From Oxalobacteraceae bacterium UBA6704 (GTDB lineage Bacteria > Pseudomonadota > Gammaproteobacteria > Burkholderiales > Burkholderiaceae_D): DNA of 47,993 nucleotides. Shown here piece by piece: positions 24,157-31,776 of the stretch; within the stretch, counting starts at the first letter, position 1, and every line of letters begins with the position of its first letter. Location of the stretch: contig DKJA01000126.1 of NCBI GenBank assembly GCA_002454505.1, positions 9,563-57,555 on the forward strand. The letters run 5' to 3'. The notes beneath the pieces were generated by a model. It had not been told where the DNA came from. It was given only the letters and a program-made list of their open reading frames with translations, and did not search any database. The position numbers and the translations under genes were made by a program.

Positions 24157-27006
24157 TCAGAACTTGTAGCTGGCACCCAGCGTGATCGAGCGGCCGTAGC
24201 GATAATAGCCGTTGGGCAGGCTGATCGAGCCGTTGGTCAGCATCGGCTTCTGCTCCGCATCGGTCAGGTTGTTGCCTTCGATGCTGATGCGCAGCGACTT
24301 GTTCACCTCGTAGGCGAACTGGGCGGTCAGCCACGTGACGTTGTTGGTCACCTCGTTCCAGCCGGCGCCGAGCACGTTGGTGGCGGTGACGAAGGAATCG
24401 GTGTAATCGGCCGTGGTGCTCATGCTCCATGGGCCCCGCTCATACAGCAGGCCCACCGACGCCGTCGCCGGCGCAATGCCTTCGAGCGGCCGTTCGATGC
24501 CGTTGACCCAGCTGCTCGACAGGTTGCGCGTGTATTGCGCCTTGACGCCGAAGCCGTTGTCGAACAGGTGCTGCAGGCCGATCTCCATGCCGCGCGCCTT
24601 GGCGCTGTCGCCGTTGATCGGCCGCTGCACGTTGAACAGGCGGCCGCCCGGCGCACCGATGTCCTGGCCGCTCAGCCATTCGCTGGTGATCTGGTTCTTG
24701 ATGTTCTTCTGGTAGAGCGCGAACGTCAGCGCGGAATTCCTCGCGTAATACCATTCCAGCGATGCGTCGAACTGCTTCGCGGTGTACGGCTTCAGGTTGG
24801 CATTGCCGCCGTAGATCTGCGTGAAGTCGCCCCACGAGATGCTGGCGGTGGTGCTGGACGGCGCCAGCTTGTCCACCGACGGCCGCGCCATCGTCTTGGC
24901 GGCGCCGAGCCGCAGCTGCAGCGTGTCCGTGAACGCATAGGTGAAGTTGAACGACGGCAGGCCATAGGTGTAGCTGGCATCCTGCTGCACGACGGACGGG
25001 GCGGCGTAGACGGCCGTGTAGTTGAACGCGCCGTTCTCGACGATGTCGTTGATCTTCGCGTCCCAGGCCTGCGCGCCGGTCTTGGTGTGCACGAGGCGCA
25101 CGCCGACGTCCGCGCTCCAGTTGTCGCCGGCCAGGTCGGCCTGCACGAAGCCGGCCGTGGTCTTCTCGCTCACGCGGTAGCTTTCCAGCGGATTGAAGGC
25201 GGGTGCCGACAGCGTCGAGCTGTAGACGCCGCCGCCCGGCCGCGGCGTGCCGTCGAGGGCTGCCAGCGCCCGCGCGTAGTTGTTCACGTCGAAACCGAGG
25301 AAGCTGTGCGGGAAGTTGCCGCCCACGCCCGACAGGAAGCCGCTCGGGCTGAACGTCTGGTTGATGATGCCACCGCCCAAGGTGCCCACATTGATCGCGT
25401 TGTCGCCGGAGTAATGGTCCGCGCCCGCATTGAACGCGTTGTTGATCATGTCGCGCGACTTCTTGCGGTTCGTCTGGCTCAGGCCGAAATGCAGCGTCTC
25501 GACGTGGAAGCGGTCCACCTTCCAGTCGGCATTCACCGTCGCGCCGCGGATGTTGTCGTCGATGTTGTCGCCGGTGCGGCTGTAGTAGTGGGTGTTGAAA
25601 TCGCTGTCGGTGAACTGGCCCTGGGCCAGGCCGCTCTGCAGGTCGCGGCCATCGGTCAGCGTGGTCGTCACGCTGGGCACGGCGGCGCCGGTCAGCTGGA
25701 TGCGCGTCACGTTGGGCTGGTTCATGCGCAGCACGACATAGGTGTCGTTGCCGCCGGAGTTGCGCTTCGACGTGGACTCGTAGATGTCGCCATTCACTTT
25801 CAGCGTCGGCGAAATCTTCCATTCCGCCCGGGCGCCGTACATCGCCGTGTCCACCACGCGGTATTCGGTCTGGTTCAGCACTTCGGGATTGAGGCGCAGC
25901 TCGGGGTCGGTATTGTCCAGCGTCAGGTCGGTCACGACGCCGTTATTGACCTTGATGTTGGACCAGCGGCCCGGCGAGAACAGCGGGTAGTACGACAGCT
26001 GGTAGCCGACCTGCGGCGAGTCCAGCCGGGTCTTGAAGCCGTCGACGATGACTTTCAGGTCCTTGGTCGGGCGCCATTCCACCTTGCCCGACAGCGCGAT
26101 GCGTTCCTTCTTCTCCATGATGGAGCCGAAGCGGAACTGCCCCGGCGCGACCAGGCCTTCTTCGTTGGCGTCGAGGATGCCATTGCCGTTCGGATCGATG
26201 AAGCCGCCCCACGCATTGCCCGACTCCCAGAACTGGCTCGGGTCGGAGACGGGGTTGCGCGTCCAGCCGCCGTCGTTACCCGCCGTGTCGGTGCGCACGT
26301 CGCGCTTGGCGTAGACGACGCCGAGCAGCACGCCGACCTTGTCGCCGAAGGTGTTGCTGTACGTACCCGACAGCTTCTTGCCGTTCAGGTCGCTCATCTG
26401 GTTGCGGTCGCCCTCCAGGCGCAGCAGGCCGTGCTGGCCCTTCTGGTCGAACGGGCTGGCCGAGCGCAGGTTGACGAGGCCGCCGATGGCGCCTTCGATC
26501 AGTTGCGCCTGGGTGGACTTGACGACATCGGCGCCGCTGATGACGTCGGCCGGCAGCACGTCGTAGGCGAAGTCGCGGCCGGCGCCGTCGGTGCCCAGCA
26601 GGCGGCCGTTGAAGGTGGTGATCGTGTATTCGGGACCCAGGCCGCGGATGCTGACCTTCTGGCCTTCGCCGCCGGCCGTGCGGGAAATCGACACGCCTGT
26701 GATGTGGCTGAGCGAGTCGGCCACGTTGTTGTCGGGGAAGCGGCCGAGTTCGGTTGCGCTAATGCTGTCCTGCACGACCGCGGCGTTGCGCTTGAGTGCC
26801 AGCGACTGTTGCAGACTGGCGCGGGTACCGGTCACGACGACCTGCTCCACGTTGCCGGTCTCGGCCTCGGGCGGGGCGGCGGCCTCCTGGGCGCCGGCCG
26901 GCGTCGCAAGCGTGGCCAGAGCAAGCAGGCAGGCGGAGGTTAGCGGTTTCAGCACGAAAGGAGCATGGCTGTCGGCGTGCGAACGGCTTTGCGGATGAGA
27001 ACTCAT
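24157..27006 (-). CDS. TonB-dependent outer-membrane receptor, TIGR01782-type
   Basis: The 949-residue protein has a signal peptide ending ATPAGAQ near residue 40, a TonB-box-like stretch VEQVVVTGTRA, a plug (RNAAVVQDSISATELGRFPD, ITGVSISR, VSIRGLGPEYTITTFNGRLL, IEGAIGGLVNLRSA) and a long 22-stranded-type barrel ending YRYGRSITLGASYKF with a terminal aromatic residue. This Xanthomonas/Caulobacter receptor type usually imports plant or algal oligosaccharides across the outer membrane using TonB energy. It heads the operon with the amidohydrolase, glycosidase and DUF4832-type genes, which fits uptake and breakdown of one glycan. Ribosome binding site AAGGAAG lies before ATG 27006. No extra N-terminal signalling domain is present. 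Confidence 0.93.
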   Translation of the reverse strand: MSSHPQSRSHADSHAPFVLKPLTSACLLALATLATPAGAQEAAAPPEAETGNVEQVVVTGTRASLQQSLALKRNAAVVQDSISATELGRFPDNNVADSLSHITGVSISRTAGGEGQKVSIRGLGPEYTITTFNGRLLGTDGAGRDFAYDVLPADVISGADVVKSTQAQLIEGAIGGLVNLRSASPFDQKGQHGLLRLEGDRNQMSDLNGKKLSGTYSNTFGDKVGVLLGVVYAKRDVRTDTAGNDGGWTRNPVSDPSQFWESGNAWGGFIDPNGNGILDANEEGLVAPGQFRFGSIMEKKERIALSGKVEWRPTKDLKVIVDGFKTRLDSPQVGYQLSYYPLFSPGRWSNIKVNNGVVTDLTLDNTDPELRLNPEVLNQTEYRVVDTAMYGARAEWKISPTLKVNGDIYESTSKRNSGGNDTYVVLRMNQPNVTRIQLTGAAVPSVTTTLTDGRDLQSGLAQGQFTDSDFNTHYYSRTGDNIDDNIRGATVNADWKVDRFHVETLHFGLSQTNRKKSRDMINNAFNAGADHYSGDNAINVGTLGGGIINQTFSPSGFLSGVGGNFPHSFLGFDVNNYARALAALDGTPRPGGGVYSSTLSAPAFNPLESYRVSEKTTAGFVQADLAGDNWSADVGVRLVHTKTGAQAWDAKINDIVENGAFNYTAVYAAPSVVQQDASYTYGLPSFNFTYAFTDTLQLRLGAAKTMARPSVDKLAPSSTTASISWGDFTQIYGGNANLKPYTAKQFDASLEWYYARNSALTFALYQKNIKNQITSEWLSGQDIGAPGGRLFNVQRPINGDSAKARGMEIGLQHLFDNGFGVKAQYTRNLSSSWVNGIERPLEGIAPATASVGLLYERGPWSMSTTADYTDSFVTATNVLGAGWNEVTNNVTWLTAQFAYEVNKSLRISIEGNNLTDAEQKPMLTNGSISLPNGYYRYGRSITLGASYKF

Positions 27007-27192
27007 GAAACGCTTCCTTTTTATAAGTTGTTGGAGCAGCGCACGCGAATGCAGGTAATCGAGACAGATGCACGGGACAGATGCCCCGGGACAGCTGCCC
27101 GGTTGCGATCACCAGTTCCACCAGCCGGGCCCTGACCGGCGGGTCGAGTTCATTCGCGCTTTCGTTTGATTTCCTAAACGTTCATCCCTACC

Positions 27193-27208
27193 AAACGAGG
27201 TTTCGTTT
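27193..27208. promoter_or_regulatory. Candidate operator, AAACGA-N4-TCGTTT
   Basis: A perfect 6-bp inverted repeat with spacer GGTT, about 190 bp upstream of the receptor start. TTTCGTTTG also occurs at 27160-27168. TTTCGTTT words are typical of DeoR-family operators, so the regulator at 4293-5060 is one candidate binder; unproven. Confidence 0.4.
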
Positions 27209-27333
27209 TTAGTGTATCGAAAGTGCTTGTTATAGCGCCAGCGGATAACGTTATGACGAGTCTATTACGAAACCATGTGACACTCAAATTTCTTACGTTT
27301 TTTCGAATTAGCTGTTGTATTTGTGTGATTGTT

Positions 27334-27347
27334 CTTTCGTTCGAAAG
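27334..27347. promoter_or_regulatory. Candidate operator, CTTTCG-TT-CGAAAG
   Basis: A perfect 6-bp inverted repeat with a 2-bp centre, 140 bp beyond the first candidate operator. Shares TTTCG half-sites with it. Confidence 0.4.
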
Positions 27348-27438
27348 ACTCCTATGTTAGCCGTCGCTATCATAAATGCATCCTCTCATGCATCCGGCTG
27401 AGCTGACGGCGCTGCGACTTTCGGCCGCGCATAAGAAA

Positions 27439-27458
27439 ATCGCTCCGTCTGGAGCGAT
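27439..27458 (-). terminator. Rho-independent-type terminator after the acetyltransferase gene
   Basis: ATCGCTCC (27439-27446) and GGAGCGAT (27451-27458) pair perfectly with loop GTCT. On the minus strand the stem is followed by TTTTCTTAT (counting its last T). It lies about 120 bp after the minus-strand acetyltransferase stop. A plus-strand run of four T's (27461-27464) makes it possibly bidirectional. Confidence 0.65.
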
Positions 27459-27578
27459 CGTTTTGGGCTGGTGGGAAGGATGGGAGTCCCGGCGGAATCC
27501 CCGGGTGCGATGCGATGGCTCACGCCTGGCAGAACGGGCTCGCTGCGTGCTCTCGGCCTGTCACGGATCGGAGCCGCG

Positions 27579-28097
27579 TCACGTACGTTCACGCATGTAG
27601 CTATCGATACGCGTGCCATTCAGCGTAGTTTCCATTTCGTAGGTCATACCCAGGCGCTCGGCAACCCGGCGCGACGATTCATTGCCGGAAGCGATCAGTG
27701 CCCGCACCTTCGGCTCGCGCCGCACCTCGAACGCATGATGCAGGACTGCCGCGGCTGCTTCGTTCGCAATGCCTTTTCCCCAGAACGCCCGATAGGTATT
27801 CCATCCCATCTCCATCACAGTCGATTCGCCGCGGAAGAAAGCGCCCATGCTGCCCACGAGCTGCCCGCTTTGACGATCCACGATCGACCACCAGCCAGCC
27901 CCGTGGAGGAGCCATAACCCGGCATGGGAACTGAAGATGCGCCAGGCAGTCTCGCGGTCTGCCGAGCCCAGGTGTGCCGAGCTTTCGGGATGTGACAGAT
28001 GGTCTGCGAACAAGTCGAAGTCTTCCACCCGATATTCTCGAAGCGTGAGCCGTTCCGTGTGCAGGTGCGGCACGGAAATTGTGGGTCCGTGATTCAT
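27579..28097 (-). CDS. GNAT-family N-acetyltransferase (RimJ/RimL-like)
   Basis: The 172-residue cytoplasmic protein has the RimJ/RimL pattern: LHTERLTLREYRVEDFDLF at the start, LVGSMGAFF as the central strands, the acetyl-CoA-binding region MGWNTYRAFWGKGIANEAAA, and VRALIASGNESSRRVAERLG near the end. It transfers an acetyl group from acetyl-CoA to an amine, perhaps a protein N-terminus, antibiotic or small molecule; the substrate is not evident. GAGGAAGC (about 28109-28116) is a strong ribosome binding site and overlaps the end of the S41 peptidase gene 13 bp upstream, so the two are probably one operon. Confidence 0.88.
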   Translation of the reverse strand: MNHGPTISVPHLHTERLTLREYRVEDFDLFADHLSHPESSAHLGSADRETAWRIFSSHAGLWLLHGAGWWSIVDRQSGQLVGSMGAFFRGESTVMEMGWNTYRAFWGKGIANEAAAAVLHHAFEVRREPKVRALIASGNESSRRVAERLGMTYEMETTLNGTRIDSYMRERT

Positions 28098-28110
28098 GAC
28101 AAGTGCTTCC

Positions 28111-29139
28111 TCAATTATTTAACGGTGATCCATCGCGCTGCCGCTGCAGCAGGCCCTTCGCCACCTCCAGCGCATCGGCCGGCGGCGCCGCGATATCGGG
28201 CGTGACGCCGGTGCCTTCCCAGTTCGTGTGGGTGATCGGGCTGATGCTGCGGCTGTTCGGGATGGCGGCATACAAGTGGCCGCTGAGGCGATACATCGCG
28301 ACCGGATGGGCGCCGCCCCAGGTCCGCGCGCCGATCACGGTGGCCCGTTTCAGCGCCTGCATCGTATAAGTGAAATCTTCGCCGGCGGATGCCGTGCGGG
28401 GGCCGGCCAGGATCACGACCGGTCGCTTGCCGCCATAGCGTTTGCCGGGCAGCCTTTCTTCGGTCCAGAACTGCTGTGTATGGCCGGAGTCGCGCGACCA
28501 GATGTCGTTCAGGCGGGTACGCCGGTCGACGAAATAGCTGACCAGCAGGGCGACCGATGCGGCGGCGCCGCCGCGGTTGTCGCGCACATCGATGATGAGC
28601 GCATCGGTATCGGCCAGTTTGTTCAGCGCGGCTGCATACCTGGCCGCGACAAGGGACGGAGGTGGAAATGCCGAGATGCGCAGGTAGCCGATGCCAGGAC
28701 TCAGGAGGCTGACATTGTCGATGCCCTGGTTGCGGTTCGGCGCTGCATTTGCCATGGGATCCGGCTCGTAACCGGCACGCAGGAAGCTGGGGCTGAACCT
28801 CACCTTCATATGCACATCGTGGGCCACGGAAGCCATGTCGGCGGTGAGCTGCGAGGCGAATTGCACGCCATTGCTCAGCCCATCGTACCTGCCGTCCTGC
28901 TGCCGCTTTCGCAGCAGCGTTTCGATCTGTTTGGCCGTTTCGGGGAATACATAATGCTGCTTCAGTTCCGCAACGAGCGCCTCGATGGCCTGCGTGCGCA
29001 TGGCGCCGTCGAGCACGACTTCGGTGGGACGCATGGCGACAAACGCGCCGATTAGCCCCAGGGACATGCAGAGCAGGACGAGCAGTTTTGTTTTTGCTCC
29101 GGCCAATGCAAAACCTTGAGGGGCGGTGATCGTTGTCAT
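28111..29139 (-). CDS. S41-family peptidase, membrane-anchored or secreted (second copy)
   Basis: The 342-residue protein starts at ATG 29139 behind AAGGAAAGG; a frame ten codons longer lacks a ribosome binding site. A hydrophobic segment (about 18-36) acts as signal or anchor. Catalytic landmarks match the paralogue at 6494-7546: His110 in HDVHM, IIDVRDNRGG at 182-191, Ser251 in RTASAGEDF and Glu308 in NWEGTGVTPDI. Long identical or near-identical blocks (RYGGKRPVVILAGP, QALKRATVIGARTWGGA, RSISPITHTNWEG) show a duplication or shared transfer. Here it is paired with a GNAT acetyltransferase rather than a two-component system. Confidence 0.87.
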   Translation of the reverse strand: MTTITAPQGFALAGAKTKLLVLLCMSLGLIGAFVAMRPTEVVLDGAMRTQAIEALVAELKQHYVFPETAKQIETLLRKRQQDGRYDGLSNGVQFASQLTADMASVAHDVHMKVRFSPSFLRAGYEPDPMANAAPNRNQGIDNVSLLSPGIGYLRISAFPPPSLVAARYAAALNKLADTDALIIDVRDNRGGAAASVALLVSYFVDRRTRLNDIWSRDSGHTQQFWTEERLPGKRYGGKRPVVILAGPRTASAGEDFTYTMQALKRATVIGARTWGGAHPVAMYRLSGHLYAAIPNSRSISPITHTNWEGTGVTPDIAAPPADALEVAKGLLQRQRDGSPLNN

Positions 29140-29380
29140 GGGCTGCCTTTCCTTGGCGAATTCGCTCATTGTATAGAGCGTTGCAAGCGGAAAATACTTG
29201 AATTGTCACTCAGCACATATTGGCAAATGTCCATCTTGTATGGTTTTCAACTGGGACATTTTGTCTCGATGTATGGAAATTGCTTTGAAGTAGTATGCGT
29301 CATCCCATGCAGCGACCCCGATTTTTGAGGTAGTGCTCCGCACGATAACAGCGTCAAGTAATCACCTGGAAATACCCAAA
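29140..29380. other. Divergent gap between the S41 peptidase and a small membrane protein
   Basis: About 240 bp, AT-richer than the flanks, presumably holding both promoters. No convincing operator was seen. Confidence 0.35.
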
Positions 29381-29617
29381 ATGGAATGGATCCCCGTAGT
29401 CTTCGTTGTTTTCAAGGTTCTCGTGCTCGGCACGGGCATGTTCTTCGCCATCAAGTGGCATTACGACCAAGGCAAGAAGGGCAAGCAGAAAGAGGCGCGC
29501 GCGGTGCTGATCGCCGGCGGCAAGGTGGCCGTACTGTTCGTTCTGGCGCTCACCGCGCTGTTGTTCTTCACCCTGTTCCTCAGCAGGAAGCTCGGGTTGA
29601 ACCTGAATTTGCCGTGA
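29381..29617 (+). CDS. Small two-helix membrane protein
   Basis: 78 residues from ATG 29381. Two hydrophobic helices (about 3-22 and 44-66) flank a basic loop (KWHYDQGKKGKQKEAR). The charge pattern suggests the loop is cytoplasmic. No family recognised. A weak CTGGAAA precedes the start; a longer frame from 29333 adds a polar stretch without homology. It stands alone on the plus strand, so it may be a single-gene unit. Confidence 0.6.
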   Translation: MEWIPVVFVVFKVLVLGTGMFFAIKWHYDQGKKGKQKEARAVLIAGGKVAVLFVLALTALLFFTLFLSRKLGLNLNLP

Positions 29618-29707
29618 TGGCAAAGATAATCGGCTCGCCACGTTGAAGTGGTCTGGCGTGAAAGGAAGCCCGAATTCATTCGGCGCTTCGTTCCCGGTGC
29701 CGGGCGC

Positions 29708-30022
29708 CTATCTGACGAAGCTGAGCACTGAGTCATTCGCGTGGTCAGCAAGAATTCTTTGCATGTCGGCGTCAGACTTGTATTTGGCCTTCAGGGACTT
29801 CAGTTGCTTCTGCGCGGCGCCGCAGTATTTGCTGATGGACCGCTCTATTATTCGCTGTTCGGACTTGGTCAGGCTGCTATCCCACTCGCCTGCGAAGTGC
29901 TCGCAGTTTTTCGCATTCTCGATGAATACATCGACATCATGGTGCATGCCGGTTGCCGCATGGGCGATGCTGACGCCTGACATGAATAAGCAGATGCTCA
30001 TCAGCGCTGCATTCTTTTGCAT
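29708..30022 (-). CDS. Small exported protein of unknown function
   Basis: 104 residues from ATG 30022 with a signal peptide (MQKNAALMSICLFMSGVSIAHA). The mature part is helical and charged with two cysteines (ENAKNCEHFAGEW and RSISKYCGAAQKQLKSLKAK) that could form a disulfide in the periplasm. I do not recognise a family. An in-frame ATG eight codons earlier is possible but gives a poorer signal peptide. It lies 42 bp downstream of the cytochrome b561 gene on the same strand and may be its last operon member. Confidence 0.65.
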   Translation of the reverse strand: MQKNAALMSICLFMSGVSIAHAATGMHHDVDVFIENAKNCEHFAGEWDSSLTKSEQRIIERSISKYCGAAQKQLKSLKAKYKSDADMQRILADHANDSVLSFVR

Positions 30023-30064
30023 GGATCCCGTCGTTAAGTTAGTCAAACCGTCAGATTACCAACC

Positions 30065-30595
30065 CTATCCGCCCCTGGCCATCTGCCCGAACACCTCATC
30101 GCGCCGCACCCACGCGTGAAACAGCGCCGCACCCAAGTGCGCCAGGATGGTAAAGAACAGCAGATAGGCCAGCACGCCGTGCAGCGGGCGCAGGAAGCCG
30201 TACATGACCGGGCTGTGCGGCAGGATCGCCGGCAGGTTGACGCCATCGAACAGCACCACCGGATAGCCGCCTGCCGACAGCATGGCCCAGCCGATGAGCG
30301 GCATCGCCAGCATCAGCGCATACAGCAGCCAGTGCGATGCTTTGGCCGCCCACACCTGGATGCGCGGCAGGTCGGCCGGCAACGGCGGCGGCGCATGAAG
30401 CAGGCGGTTGACCAGGCGCACGATCGCCAGCAGCAGGATCGCCAGCCCGAGCGGCCGGTGCAGGTCCAGCAGCTGCTCGCGGTGGCGCAGCGACACCACC
30501 ATGCCCGCACCGACAAACAGCATGGCCAGGATCGCGATGGCCATCGACCAGTGCAGCACACGGGCCAGCAGATTGAAATGGCGAGGTCGGTTCAT
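30065..30595 (-). CDS. Cytochrome b561-type membrane protein
   Basis: The 176-residue protein has four hydrophobic helices. Candidate haem-ligand histidines occur in ARVLHWSMAIAI (helix 1), LHRPLGLAILLL (helix 2), ASHWLLYALML (helix 3) and RPLHGVLAYLLFFTILAHLG (helix 4). Bacterial b561 proteins pass electrons between the quinol pool and periplasmic partners. The start ATG 30595 overlaps the stop of the catalase-fold gene by ATGA, so the two are co-translated and probably act together, with b561 feeding electrons to the peroxidase. The reading frame stays open upstream but that part only mirrors the neighbouring gene. Confidence 0.88.
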   Translation of the reverse strand: MNRPRHFNLLARVLHWSMAIAILAMLFVGAGMVVSLRHREQLLDLHRPLGLAILLLAIVRLVNRLLHAPPPLPADLPRIQVWAAKASHWLLYALMLAMPLIGWAMLSAGGYPVVLFDGVNLPAILPHSPVMYGFLRPLHGVLAYLLFFTILAHLGAALFHAWVRRDEVFGQMARGG

Positions 30596-31659
30596 CGGGC
30601 GCTCCCGTGGTTTGCCTTGCCCTGGCTGATTTCCTGTTCGCGGCGGTTGAACGATACCGAATAGACCGACGAGCGCGCATGCAGCACGGGATCGTCGGTG
30701 CCTGCAATCCCCTTCGGCAGGATAAGCGGATCGAAGTTCAGGTCCAGGCAGGGGCCGTTGATCTGCGGTTCGGCGCGCACCAGCGTCAGCGTGCCGACGG
30801 TCGTCTCGGGTCGGGTATCGGGCCAGGCTTGGGACGGATCCTCGATCGGGTCGCCCGGTGCGGCGAGCTGCATCACCATGTCCCATTGCAGTGGACCAGC
30901 CGCCAGGCGGCGATCGAGGTCTGCCGCCAGATAATCGCGGTCGGCGGTTTTCAGCTGCTCAGGGTCGGCTGCGACGAACGGCGTGTGCGGGCGCATCGAC
31001 CAGCGCACGGCACGCTGCGTGCCTTGCGCATCCGTCAGGCGAAACGCATTGACGCCGTTGAAGCGCGTGTTGGCCAGGCTGTCGGGTGTCGGCGCGCTTT
31101 TCGCCCACGCCATGAAGTTCGCGATTTCCGGATAGCGCGCCAGGACTGCCTTCATTTTCTCCGGGGCCGGTTTGCCGGTGGCCGGATCCGGCAGCTTGGC
31201 GGCATTCATCGCCTGGAACCCTTCCGGCGTGGCCGAAGCGAAGAAGGGAAAGCTGTTCATCGCCACGCGCCATTCCTGGCCGTCGTCGGTTTTCAGTTGC
31301 AGCGCCATGCCACGGATCGCCGCCTTGTTGTCGGGCGAGTAGGGATCGCTGCCGGGATTGGAGAACCGACCCAGCACCGGCGTCGATGCCTGCGAAAACA
31401 CGCGCGCCGTGGACAGCTTTGCCGCCGCGGACGTCGGCGCGAACGTGCCGATGATGCAGATGCCCTTGCTGTGCGCACGGCGGAAGCCCGGGTGGAGCGG
31501 ACCGGCTGCTTCGGCGGTATTGATCATCGCTTGCGGCGTCACGTTCCGGTTGCCGATCCAGCCGCCGACCCAGGCAAAGAGCAAGGCCAGCGCCGCCAGG
31601 ATCACGGCGATCGGCAACAACCAGAGAAGGGAGCCGCGGCGTGGGCTGGGTGTCGGCAT
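30592..31659 (-). CDS. Catalase-fold haem peroxidase (SrpA-like), membrane-anchored
   Basis: The 355-residue protein has one N-terminal hydrophobic segment (about 10-32), so it is a signal-anchored periplasmic enzyme. It is shorter than true catalases and of the SrpA/catalase-related peroxidase group: distal His63 in RRAHSKGICIIGTF, RFSNPGSDPY and RGMALQL substrate-channel blocks, and proximal haem Tyr333 in ARSSVYSVSF with Arg329 four residues before. Members reduce peroxide with an external electron donor rather than dismutating it. Its gene is ATGA-coupled to cytochrome b561, the likely donor. GAAAGGCG lies before ATG 31659. Confidence 0.88.
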   Translation of the reverse strand: MPTPSPRRGSLLWLLPIAVILAALALLFAWVGGWIGNRNVTPQAMINTAEAAGPLHPGFRRAHSKGICIIGTFAPTSAAAKLSTARVFSQASTPVLGRFSNPGSDPYSPDNKAAIRGMALQLKTDDGQEWRVAMNSFPFFASATPEGFQAMNAAKLPDPATGKPAPEKMKAVLARYPEIANFMAWAKSAPTPDSLANTRFNGVNAFRLTDAQGTQRAVRWSMRPHTPFVAADPEQLKTADRDYLAADLDRRLAAGPLQWDMVMQLAAPGDPIEDPSQAWPDTRPETTVGTLTLVRAEPQINGPCLDLNFDPLILPKGIAGTDDPVLHARSSVYSVSFNRREQEISQGKANHGSAR

Positions 31660-31776
31660 GGCGAACGCCTTTCGTGAAAACTCGCGTGGTGAATTCGCCC
31701 GGCTGGGCGGCAGACGATTGTCGCATGACCGCCGATACTGCGCCGCCCGGTTTCGCGCGCCGCGACGCTTCTCCCA

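Larger units (their letters stand above)
27007..27578. other. Long regulatory gap upstream of the receptor operon
   Basis: About 570 bp without a gene. It contains repeated TTTCG/CGAAA words, two clear inverted repeats (27193-27208 and 27334-27347) and a terminator-like hairpin (27439-27458). The promoter of the minus-strand receptor operon should lie here; I could not fix its -10 and -35. Confidence 0.5.

Noticed and set aside
24076..26943. 955-codon plus-strand open frame opposite the TonB-dependent receptor
   Set aside because: Antisense shadow of the receptor with low-complexity Arg/His/Val composition and no start signal.
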